A program made the translations under genes and the position numbers. A stretch of 22,108 bases of DNA, from NCBI GenBank assembly GCA_045402695.1, contig JAWPNA010000326.1:1-22108 (forward strand), in the 5' to 3' direction. Each line of letters starts with the position of its first letter. The first letter of the stretch is position 1. The DNA comes from JAWPNA01 sp045402695 (lineage in GTDB: Bacteria; Acidobacteriota; Polarisedimenticolia; JACPZX01; DASXTC01). This document shows positions 8,329-15,405 of this stretch, in pieces. The notes under the pieces were generated by a model. It was not told where the DNA came from. It saw only the letters and a list, made by a program, of their open reading frames with translations, and searched no databases.

Positions 8329-10208
8329 CGCTTCACCTCGATGATCGCCTTCTCGTAGCCGTGAACGACGTGAGTGGTCTCTGCGTCGGCCTCTCCCAGC
8401 ACGCGAAAGGGGACGCGCGAGGAGATGTCCTGCTCGCCTCGGGGGCGCAGGATGACCGAGGCGACCGACGGCGGCAGGTTGGGCAGCCGCTGGCCCGAGA
8501 TGAAAGCTCCGTTGTCGGGCCTGATCAGCGTGGCGTAGACCTTGTGATTGAGTCGAATGTGATTCAACAGCCAGACGAGATGCTCGAGGCTTCGGGGAAC
8601 GAAGTACGGTGCGCCGGCCCCTGATTCCATGCGGCTCAGCGTGAGGGAGTCGCCGACTTGCAGCAGCGCCTTTCCCTCGGGCGCCTCCTCCGGAACCTTG
8701 AGGGGGATTTCCACCCGCACGACGTCCGACCGGTAGGGGCGCAGATCCACATGCAGCGCCAGCGTCTCGCCCGGCCGGCACGCATACCTGTCCAGCCAGA
8801 TCTTCTCGATCCGTGCTGTGCGCCTGACGTCCTCGTAGTCGAACAAGAGGTTGATCCCGTCGATCCGCGAGGATCTGTCCTCGTTGTTCATGAGCAGGTA
8901 GGTCATGTAGGCCACCGTGCCGGAGGCGTAAAGCGCGGAAAGATCTCCCGAGAACATGTTGTCGAGCTTGACGTCCAACCCCTCCGCGACCTGGATGCGC
9001 GAACCCTCGCGAAGCCGCAGCGTGATCTCCCCGACATCCTTCTCCTCGGACGACAGCAGACTCAGCAATGAGATGTTCAGCAGCCCCGCTGTCAGCAATG
9101 GATCAGGTACGATGTCGAAACGGTAGGAATGGCTCGGGCCATCGCGGCGCTTCATCTCGACGCGAACCGGGACCATCTTCACCTCTGCGCCGATCCTGCC
9201 CGCCACGCCGGCGAAGCGATCCTGCGAGATGAAGCCGATCTCCTCCTTGGGGCCGGCCAGCTTGAATGACGACGCGAAGCTCGGGAAATGACCGTAAACG
9301 TAGGCTCTGGTCATCGGCATGGCGGTCGAGCCAAGGCTGAAGAACGGATGACCCAACCCAAGCACCTTATCGCCGTCCACGTAGGTCACCGTCCCGATCG
9401 CCGTGATGTCGAGATCTCCCCTCACCAGAGTCACGCCGAACGCCGAGCCAGCCGACAGCGGGGGGCTGCTGACACCGGTGGTCGCGGCAGGAGCGTCCGC
9501 CATCCCCGGGCCCAGCGACATCGCCTCGAAAGCGGGGAACCACTCGCGCGCCATTTCCGCGGGGTAACCCGAGAGGGCGACCGATGGGCGCATCGGCAGG
9601 AGGGAGCCGGCCGAAAGCTGCGGCGCGGCCCCGCCGAGACGGGCGAACCGGGTCTTCAGGAACGAGACCATCCTGTCAGGCCAGGCCAGCAGGGAAGCCG
9701 GCGCCGGCTCGCCGGCGGAGCGCGGGATCTGCTCGGATCGGGAATCCTCAAGAGACAGCTCGAGGCCTCGGTCGAGAATCTCCAGCATCTCCTCGATGGG
9801 AGTGATGCCGCAGATCGGTTCCTTGCTGAAGCTCCAGGAGTAGGCGACGGCCCCGGCCAGCCTGTCGTTGATGAAGACGGGGCTGCCGCTCATCCCTTCC
9901 ATGATCCCCGTGTCCTGCAGCGGGCCGCCCGCGAGGCGTGCGAGGATCAGATGCTTGCGCGGGGCGATGCTCTCCATCGTGCCGATGATCTCGACATCGA
10001 ACTCCTCCACCGCCGTCCCCTTGAACACGGTCTTGCCCGTGCCCTTCATGCCCGGCCTGATCTCATTGAAAGGGATGATCGCGGGTCCGGCGGCGGCCAC
10101 GGAGAACCACAGCAGCGTCGCCGGCAGGCAGGCCGCCGCGATCCGGGCGGCGCTCCGCCGGCTCCCCCCGTCTGCATTCGAACTGACCCCTGGGATCATC
10201 CCGACCAT
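8325..10208 (-). CDS. Secreted SpoIVB/S55-like peptidase family protein
   Basis: The closest family I recognise is the S55 (SpoIVB) peptidase domain, a serine-protease-like fold. The 627-residue product has a signal sequence (about 20-40, AARIAAACLPATLLWFSVAA), then IIPFNEIRPGMKGTGKTVFKG. The motif GMSGSPVFI carries the likely nucleophile Ser107, followed by GAVAYSWSFSKEPICGITPIEEM. A GLGHPFFSLG motif with His287 comes later. In SpoIVB the catalytic His lies before the Ser, so the order here is reversed. The remainder is beta-rich and uncharacterised. Two starts are possible: ATG at 10206-10208, or ATG at 10197-10199, which forms a classic ATGA overlap with the GGDEF gene. The gene sits between the GGDEF and propeller genes with overlaps at both ends. 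Proteolytic activity is not proven. Confidence 0.82.
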   Translation of the reverse strand: MVGMIPGVSSNADGGSRRSAARIAAACLPATLLWFSVAAAGPAIIPFNEIRPGMKGTGKTVFKGTAVEEFDVEIIGTMESIAPRKHLILARLAGGPLQDTGIMEGMSGSPVFINDRLAGAVAYSWSFSKEPICGITPIEEMLEILDRGLELSLEDSRSEQIPRSAGEPAPASLLAWPDRMVSFLKTRFARLGGAAPQLSAGSLLPMRPSVALSGYPAEMAREWFPAFEAMSLGPGMADAPAATTGVSSPPLSAGSAFGVTLVRGDLDITAIGTVTYVDGDKVLGLGHPFFSLGSTAMPMTRAYVYGHFPSFASSFKLAGPKEEIGFISQDRFAGVAGRIGAEVKMVPVRVEMKRRDGPSHSYRFDIVPDPLLTAGLLNISLLSLLSSEEKDVGEITLRLREGSRIQVAEGLDVKLDNMFSGDLSALYASGTVAYMTYLLMNNEDRSSRIDGINLLFDYEDVRRTARIEKIWLDRYACRPGETLALHVDLRPYRSDVVRVEIPLKVPEEAPEGKALLQVGDSLTLSRMESGAGAPYFVPRSLEHLVWLLNHIRLNHKVYATLIRPDNGAFISGQRLPNLPPSVASVILRPRGEQDISSRVPFRVLGEADAETTHVVHGYEKAIIEVKR

Positions 10209-11266
10209 CCAGGAGAGTGGGAGGCCGCGGCACCCGTTCCGGGCTGTTCCGGCAGGGGTGGGTTGGCTCCTGCGCAGGCGGCGTGCGCGAGGATCCTGTT
10301 GCGGCCGCCATCCTTGGCCCGGCGCAGCGCGCCCTCCGCCGCGGCGAGAAGCTGCCCACGGGTGGTCGTGCCCTGCACCGGGTAGGTCGCCAGCCCGATG
10401 CTCGCCGTCACACGGCTCGAGGTGGCGATCTCCGCCGCATCGCCCTCGCCCGGCTCGATCCGGTAAGCGACGTCCTTGACGATCTCCTGCACGCGCCCGG
10501 CGACCATGGCGGCGCCCTCCTGATCGGCCTGAGGGAGAATCAGCGCGAACTGCTCACCGCCATATCGCGCCGCCAGGTCCACGTCGCGCACCACCAACCT
10601 GAGGCCGTTTGCGATCCGCTGCAGGACGCGATCCCCTTGGAGGTGGCCGTGCGCCTCGTTGTACGAGCGGAATCGATCCAGGTCGCACAGGAGGACGGAG
10701 AGGGGAGAACTGTACCTCTCGGCGCGGCGGAACTCACCGGCGAGGAATTCCTGGAAGGCGCGGTGGGTCGCAAGTCCCGTAAGCCGGTCCACGGTTTCCA
10801 TCACGCCGCACCGGCGAGTCAGATCGTCGATCTGCGCGGCCATGCCCCGGACTCGGGCCAGCCTTCCCAGACGCGCTGCGAGCTCCCGTTCGGGAACGGA
10901 GGCCTCCACCCAGTCCCAGATCTCCGAACCGCGTGAAGAGAGTGCGTCGGCGCGCTCGGAGACGACGGTTCCCTCGGAGATCACCAGCACGGGCGGACCG
11001 GACATGTCAGCCGCGCTGTTGCCTGCGCCATGCATCGCGCCTTCGAGGGCGCTCTCCAGGATGCGCCAGGTTGGCTGCCAGCTCCCCCCCACCTCGAGAG
11101 CCACGATCACATCGGGTGCGCGCCTCAGGCCGGCGCGCAGCGCGGCGCTTGAGATGAGAGCCGTTTCGCAGGAGATGCCGAGCGCTTCCAGCCTGCGGGC
11201 CGCCGAGATGGTGCGGTGCTGATCGGGCCCGATGACGAGAGCCCTCGAAGGAATTCTGGGATCCAT
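10196..11266 (-). CDS. GGDEF-domain protein (putative diguanylate cyclase) with degenerate receiver-like N-terminus
   Basis: GGDEF proteins make the second messenger cyclic di-GMP from two GTP. In the 356-residue form the first 125 residues look like a receiver-type alpha/beta fold (RALVIGPDQHRTISAARRLE) without clear phospho-acceptor signature. A helical linker follows, then a GGDEF domain from about 155: DRLTGLATHRAF, CDLDRFRSYNEAHGH, and RYGGEQF at 234-240. The signature is GGEQF rather than GGDEF/GGEEF. An intact inhibitory I-site RDVD (227-230) sits five residues before it. The ATG at 11264-11266 is chosen because it begins the folded domain and follows a candidate promoter. An open frame extends upstream to a TTG at 11356 but would run through that promoter. 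The product stops inside the next gene. Confidence 0.9.
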   Translation of the reverse strand: MDPRIPSRALVIGPDQHRTISAARRLEALGISCETALISSAALRAGLRRAPDVIVALEVGGSWQPTWRILESALEGAMHGAGNSAADMSGPPVLVISEGTVVSERADALSSRGSEIWDWVEASVPERELAARLGRLARVRGMAAQIDDLTRRCGVMETVDRLTGLATHRAFQEFLAGEFRRAERYSSPLSVLLCDLDRFRSYNEAHGHLQGDRVLQRIANGLRLVVRDVDLAARYGGEQFALILPQADQEGAAMVAGRVQEIVKDVAYRIEPGEGDAAEIATSSRVTASIGLATYPVQGTTTRGQLLAAAEGALRRAKDGGRNRILAHAACAGANPPLPEQPGTGAAASHSPGWSG

Positions 11267-11327
11267 GGGAGTGTCTGGCCTCGTCGGCGCTCGGCCGGGT
11301 GAAATGATACCCCGGGCGGGAAGCGGC

Positions 11328-11356
11328 ATTCTTACGGATGGTCCTGGCACTGTCAA
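11328..11356 (-). promoter_or_regulatory. Candidate sigma-70-type promoter for the GGDEF-S55-propeller series
   Basis: On the minus strand TTGACA (11351-11356) is a perfect -35, followed by a 17-nt spacer and AAGAAT (11328-11333), 4 of 6 to the -10 consensus. It begins just past the argS stop, in the 96-bp gap before the GGDEF start. The predicted leader is about 55 nt. Confidence 0.4.
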
Positions 11357-11362
11357 GCCGCG

Positions 11363-13327
11363 CTACATCCTCGCTGGGACCTGCATCCCCATCAGGTCGA
11401 GCGCCCTGGTCTGGTACTCGAGAAAGAGGTGCGTCAGAAGGATGCGGGCCGACTTGACGTTGGGATCCGGTTCGTGCATCACGGGAAACTGGTGATAGAA
11501 GTGGTTGAACTTTTGGGCCAGGCTGAAAGCGTACCGGGCCACGATCGACGGCTCCAGCGTCCGGATCGCCTGCTCGACGGCATCGTCGAACCTCGCGAGG
11601 TGGCTCAGAAGCTCCCAGTGGTCGTCGATCGGCCCTTCCTTCAAGAAGGAGAAATCGACGCGCGAGGCCATCTCGTCGATCCGGCACGGATCGAACCCTT
11701 CCTTGCTGGCCATCTTGTTGAAGATGTTTCGCGCGCGCACGACCGAGTAAAGCAGGTAGGGCCCTGTCTCTCCCTCGAAGCTCAGGACCTCGTCGAAGTC
11801 GAAGGCGATGATCTTGTTGCGCGTGTACTTGATCATGAAATACCGCAACGCACCGATGGCCACCTTCGCGGCGGTATCCTCGGCCGCCTCCCCCGCATCG
11901 GGGTTCCTGAGGATCACTTCCTTGCGCGCCGCCGCCAGGAGGGCATCCACCAGGTCATCCGCCTTCACGCCGTAACCTCTGCGTCCAGACATCTCGATGT
12001 GCGATCGACCTTCATCCTCCGCGGCGACCGGCAATCCCAGCGCCTTCGCGCAGGAGGGGGAGAGGGCCACCATTTCGTAGGAGAAGTGGTGCGACCGATC
12101 GGCGGCCTCCTCGTGGCCCAGCGCCCGCAACCCCTGCTGGACCACTCTCTGGAGGTACGACTGCCTCACATCGATGACGTTGTACACACGATCGCCCCTC
12201 CCGAACTCCGGGTGCCGCGCCTCCGCCCCTTCGACAGTGGTGGTCCAGAGAGTCCCCCCGCCCGGGTCGGCGTCGAACTTCCGGTAGAGGAAATCGCGGC
12301 CCAGCAGCCCGAGCTTCCAGAGCTGGTAGGCGATGTCCTTGCCGACGTAGGTGACCGTCCCGTTGGAGCGCACGATGATCTTGGCGTCCTCTGGAGCCGA
12401 GTCGCCCGACGCGGGCAGGTCCATGATCCAGCAACCGCGCCGGTCGCCGTCACGCTCCAGCCGGACCGCTCCTTTCGACTTGAGCAGCTCGAACGCCTGT
12501 GCCCAGAACTTCATGCCGATGATGTGGCTCTCCCAGGGAAGCAGGTCGTAGCGCACGCCGATGCGCTCCATGGTCTTCAAGTGGCAGCGCACGATCCGCG
12601 GGGCCACGTTCCGTGCCAGCTCCGACTCGAGTCCATCGCCCTCCTCCATCCTCTTCAGTGTCTCGGCCCGCAAAGCGGCGCGCGACGGGTCCGACTCGTA
12701 GAATTCCGTCACGCTCGAGTAAAGATCCCAGCAGAAGTAGTCGAACCGCATGCTGCTCGGGATGCTTGCCTCGAGCGCCTCCAGGCTCCTCACGCCGCAC
12801 AGGTGGATGAAGCCGACCACGAGGTCGGCCACCTGCACTCCCGTGTCGTCGATGTAGTTCTGCACTTCCACGCGCCTGCCGGAGTGCCGCAGCAGACGCA
12901 CCAGCGTGTCGCCCAGCACGGCGTTGCGCAGGTGGCCGATGTGGGCGGCCTTATTGGGATTGATGTTGGTGTGCTCCACGATCACCTTCTCGGCCGGGAC
13001 CACCGGCCTGCCCGGCGCGGCCAGGCCGGCGAGCAGAGCGCGAGGGATCGCGGGGCGATCGAAAAAGAAGTTGAGGTAGCCCCCTCCCGCGATCTCGATC
13101 CGCTCCACGCCGGGGATGGCGGGCATTCCGGCCAGAATCTCTCCGGCGATCTGACGCGGCGCTCGCTTCAGCGCGCGCGCCAAGTCAAATGCCGCGGGGG
13201 CCGCGAGGTCACCCAGATCGAGGCGTGGAGGAAACTCCAGCAGGACCTCCGCGAGCTGCACCGTGTAGAGATCCCGCACGCGGGCCCGGAGCGTCTCGCG
13301 GATGGCGTCTGTCGGGGATGTCGGCAT
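11363..13327 (-). CDS. argS: Arginyl-tRNA synthetase
   Basis: ArgS is the class I aminoacyl-tRNA synthetase that charges tRNA-Arg in the cytosol. The 654-residue product starts with an Arg-N-like additional domain (1-95, ending GGGYLNFFF). The catalytic core follows with VEHTNINPNKAAHIGHLRNA, where HIGH is at 129-132. The KMSKS-equivalent loop is MSGRRG at 446-451, and the alpha-helical anticodon-binding domain (about 500-654) ends DLMGMQVPARM, close to the usual LxxLgmxxPxrM ending. At 654 residues it is longer than the common form of about 550-580, with extra sequence between the HIGH region and the KMSKS loop. The ATG at 13325-13327 has no clear Shine-Dalgarno and lies only 12 nt after a strong -10 element. 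It is separated from the anti-sigma gene by 56 bp. Confidence 0.98.
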   Translation of the reverse strand: MPTSPTDAIRETLRARVRDLYTVQLAEVLLEFPPRLDLGDLAAPAAFDLARALKRAPRQIAGEILAGMPAIPGVERIEIAGGGYLNFFFDRPAIPRALLAGLAAPGRPVVPAEKVIVEHTNINPNKAAHIGHLRNAVLGDTLVRLLRHSGRRVEVQNYIDDTGVQVADLVVGFIHLCGVRSLEALEASIPSSMRFDYFCWDLYSSVTEFYESDPSRAALRAETLKRMEEGDGLESELARNVAPRIVRCHLKTMERIGVRYDLLPWESHIIGMKFWAQAFELLKSKGAVRLERDGDRRGCWIMDLPASGDSAPEDAKIIVRSNGTVTYVGKDIAYQLWKLGLLGRDFLYRKFDADPGGGTLWTTTVEGAEARHPEFGRGDRVYNVIDVRQSYLQRVVQQGLRALGHEEAADRSHHFSYEMVALSPSCAKALGLPVAAEDEGRSHIEMSGRRGYGVKADDLVDALLAAARKEVILRNPDAGEAAEDTAAKVAIGALRYFMIKYTRNKIIAFDFDEVLSFEGETGPYLLYSVVRARNIFNKMASKEGFDPCRIDEMASRVDFSFLKEGPIDDHWELLSHLARFDDAVEQAIRTLEPSIVARYAFSLAQKFNHFYHQFPVMHEPDPNVKSARILLTHLFLEYQTRALDLMGMQVPARM

Positions 13328-13339
13328 GGTCGGACCGCG

Positions 13340-13368
13340 AGTATAGGGCAGTGGCCGATCTCAGTCAA
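13340..13368 (-). promoter_or_regulatory. Strong sigma-70-type promoter for argS
   Basis: TTGACT (13363-13368) and TATACT (13340-13345) are each 5 of 6 to consensus and separated by exactly 17 nt, in the short gap between the anti-sigma stop and argS. The -10 ends 12 nt before the argS ATG. Transcription would start about 5-7 nt before the start codon, giving a nearly leaderless mRNA. Confidence 0.75.
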
Positions 13369-13383
13369 AAACAGTCCGCCGCC

Positions 13384-14571
13384 TCACTTCGTGGCGGGCA
13401 GCACGACCTCGAGGACCACCGTGGACGGATCCGCGGACCCGTGAGGAGCCAGCACGGAGCCGAGCAGCAGGGAGGTGACGGCGCGAATCACCTCGGGCGG
13501 CGCCGTCCTGACCCCCAGCATCTCCGCCGAAACGGGCCTGCCCTCAGCGTTGATCTTCACCAGGAAGATGAGCCGAGCCTCCGGCCCTGTCCGCTCGAAG
13601 AGGATCCGCGCGAGCGTCGGCGTCAAGGATCCGGAGGCGTGACTGATCGTCAAAGGGGCAGGTGAGGGAGAAGTCAAGGCTCCGGTGCGGGCGGCATCCG
13701 CACCCGCGGACTGGAGCGACAGATCGGAATAACGCCCCGCATCGTCCTCAAGGGTGTGTTCCTTCCGAAGATCGGCCTCCGCCTCCAGACGCGATCCCAG
13801 GATCGGCACGAGGGGGCCCAGCGCCGGCCTGCCGGGATCATCGAGCCGCAGCTCGGTCCTGAAACGCCCGGGCCGCGGCACGGGCGCCGCGGCCGGTCGA
13901 GGCGAGGCAGGCGGGGCCGCAAGGGCCGCAGGCGCCGAGAAAACCGCATCGGGTTCGATCGACCCGGCCGGTTCAGCTTCCCCAAGAGCCGCGACCTTCT
14001 CCTCCTTGGCGGTCCCTCCATGCTCCGATCCGGGTTGCTCGGCCGGCGGCCGGGAAGGGGGCGCGGCGGCATCATCCCTCTGCCACGATCGTTTCTCCGC
14101 GGTGTCATCGAGACGTTCCAGAGAATCCGACGATCCGGTGGGGCCGGGGGCCTCCTCGTCCCTGGTCAGATCCTGCTTGTGCGTTTGCGCGATGAGTTCA
14201 TGCGCATGCGGGGCGGGCGCAAGGCTGGGGGCAGGCTGCCGCCAGTCGGCCCGCCGGACAACCACCACGATGATCACGACCAGCGCGGCGCTCGCGAGCG
14301 AGGCGAGCGACCACGGGTACCGGGCCGCGCGCGCAGAGGCCGGGCTGACCGAGCCCAAGCCCACGGTCCGCAGGAGGGTCTCTCTCAGGCTGGCGGGCAT
14401 CGATTTTCTGTCCAGAGATCGGACGACGCGCGAGATGCCTTTCATCCGATCGTGCAACAGGCGGCATGCTGCGCACGCGGCAACGTGCTCGCTCACCAGG
14501 ACCGAATCGGCGCTGGACAGCTCGCCGTCAAGGTAGGGGCTCAGACGCTCGCGGCACTGATCGTGGTTCAT
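13384..14571 (-). CDS. Membrane anti-sigma factor: zinc-finger domain, one TM span, TonB-like C-terminus
   Basis: The protein probably binds and restrains the ECF sigma factor encoded just before it. Of its 395 residues, the N-terminus is a zf-HC2 / ZAS-type anti-sigma domain with the H-x3-C-x2-C zinc motif (His29, Cys33, Cys36). A single membrane span follows (about 88-106, ending VVIIVVVVRR). A long Ala/Pro/Glu-rich, presumably disordered, periplasmic stretch (about 110-300) leads to a compact C-terminal domain. This domain (ARLIFLVKINAEGRPVSAEM and later TVVLEVVLP) resembles the TonB C-terminal fold. The ATG overlaps the sigma stop as ATGA, a sign of coupled synthesis at matched levels. 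The sensing mechanism is inferred, and the TonB-like assignment is tentative. Confidence 0.88.
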   Translation of the reverse strand: MNHDQCRERLSPYLDGELSSADSVLVSEHVAACAACRLLHDRMKGISRVVRSLDRKSMPASLRETLLRTVGLGSVSPASARAARYPWSLASLASAALVVIIVVVVRRADWRQPAPSLAPAPHAHELIAQTHKQDLTRDEEAPGPTGSSDSLERLDDTAEKRSWQRDDAAAPPSRPPAEQPGSEHGGTAKEEKVAALGEAEPAGSIEPDAVFSAPAALAAPPASPRPAAAPVPRPGRFRTELRLDDPGRPALGPLVPILGSRLEAEADLRKEHTLEDDAGRYSDLSLQSAGADAARTGALTSPSPAPLTISHASGSLTPTLARILFERTGPEARLIFLVKINAEGRPVSAEMLGVRTAPPEVIRAVTSLLLGSVLAPHGSADPSTVVLEVVLPATK

Positions 14572-15206
14572 GCTCCATCTCCACGGGAGGCGAGGTCGGC
14601 TAGCGCCAGCCTCAAGGTCTCCCGCGCGCGGGCCAGGCGCGACCTGACCGTCCCCTCGCGCACGCGGAGAGCCACCGCGATCTCCTTGTAGCTGAGCCCT
14701 TCCACTTCGCGGAGGATCATCGCCGCGCGCTGCTGCCAGGGCAGCCGCATCAGCTCCATCTCGACCCGACTTCGGGCCTGGCGCCCCTCGAAGAGGCGGT
14801 CGGGCCCCGGGCTCGCGTCCGGGAGCGTGGTCCCGAGCGACGGCGCTTCTGCCTCCCCCGCCCGAGCGGAGGCGAGAGGTTCATCGAGAGACACGGTGCG
14901 CCCTCGCTTGAGCCTGCTCCACCATCGCGCGTTGTTCCTGTGGCAGTTCAGCACCACCTGGAAGATCCATGTCCTGAGGGACGCGTCTCCACGGTAGGAG
15001 CCCGCGCCTTTCAGGATCCTGAGAAAGGCATCCTGTGTCAGATCGCGGGCCTGCTCGCGATCTCCCGTGAGGCGGACCGAGAGGTTGAAGACCAGGTCGC
15101 CGTATTCCCGGACAAGATCGGCCGCGGCGGGAAGATCGCGCTGGGCGGAATGCTCCCACGCGGACCCCTCCGCCGCCTGGCTCAATGATTCATCGGAGAT
15201 GGCCAC
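14568..15206 (-). CDS. ECF (extracytoplasmic function) sigma-70 family factor
   Basis: It directs RNA polymerase to stress or envelope-response promoters. The 212-residue protein has region 2 (about 31-100: LVREYGDLVFNLSVRLTGDREQA, DLTQDAFLRILKG, SLRTWIFQVVLN). A variable linker follows, and then region 4 (about 147-200: LPWQQRAAMILREVEGLSYKEIA, GTVRSRLARARETLR), the helix-turn-helix that reads the -35 element. There is no region 3 or N-terminal extension, as expected for the class. The start is GTG at 15204-15206 with GAGG about 7 nt upstream; no in-frame ATG lies nearby. The downstream gene overlaps it by 4 nt and encodes the cognate anti-sigma factor. A sigma-E-like promoter upstream suggests autoregulation. 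Confidence 0.95.
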   Translation of the reverse strand: MAISDESLSQAAEGSAWEHSAQRDLPAAADLVREYGDLVFNLSVRLTGDREQARDLTQDAFLRILKGAGSYRGDASLRTWIFQVVLNCHRNNARWWSRLKRGRTVSLDEPLASARAGEAEAPSLGTTLPDASPGPDRLFEGRQARSRVEMELMRLPWQQRAAMILREVEGLSYKEIAVALRVREGTVRSRLARARETLRLALADLASRGDGA

Positions 15207-15260
15207 CGGTACCTCGTGTCGGGTCCCTGCGCCTTCCGATCAGGCCGGGCCTCATGCTCA

Positions 15261-15288
15261 TGAGAACCCGTTCGCCAGGGAAAGTTCC
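15261..15288 (-). promoter_or_regulatory. Sigma-E-like ECF promoter upstream of the ECF sigma gene
   Basis: On the minus strand GGAACTT (15282-15288) matches the sigma-E type -35 exactly. TCTCA (15261-15265) lies 16 nt further and resembles the -10 TCTGA/TCAAA. A start about 47 nt before the GTG is predicted. ECF factors commonly activate their own operon, which fits this position. Confidence 0.45.
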
Positions 15289-15296
15289 GCATGCCG

Positions 15297-15311
15297 GGTT
15301 CCCCGGGAACC
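15297..15311. repeat. 15-bp inverted repeat upstream of the ECF promoter
   Basis: GGTTCCC and GGGAACC flank a single C. It sits directly upstream of the candidate -35 and could be an operator or a second GGAAC element. A related short palindrome GGAAAGTTCC (15279-15288) overlaps the -35 itself. Confidence 0.35.
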
Positions 15312-15355
15312 TTTCCGAGTCCTGGCTCTGCGAGCCGCCAGAGAGCCGCCGGCCC

Positions 15356-15388
15356 GATAACTGAGATTATCAACAGCGTATCCGATAA
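15356..15388. repeat. GATAA inverted pair plus a third copy in the sigma gene upstream region
   Basis: GATAA (15356-15360) and TTATC (15367-15371) form an inverted repeat with a 6-nt gap, and a further CGATAA ends at 15388. This is the AT-richest part of the 199-bp region between the pseudo-metalloprotease stop and the sigma start. It may be a regulator site. No intrinsic terminator with a T-run is seen in this gap. Confidence 0.25.
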
Positions 15389-15405
15389 ACGACACGAGGC
15401 GCGTG

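Noticed and set aside
11429..13444. A 671-codon open frame on the plus strand opposite argS
   Set aside because: It is the mirror of a certain gene in a high-GC sequence; the translation is Arg/Val/His-rich with no domain, and it lacks a signal for a start.
15365..15375. TTATCAACA, one mismatch from a DnaA box
   Set aside because: It is a single copy with no AT-rich unwinding region, dnaA, dnaN or parAB nearby, so an origin is not supported.
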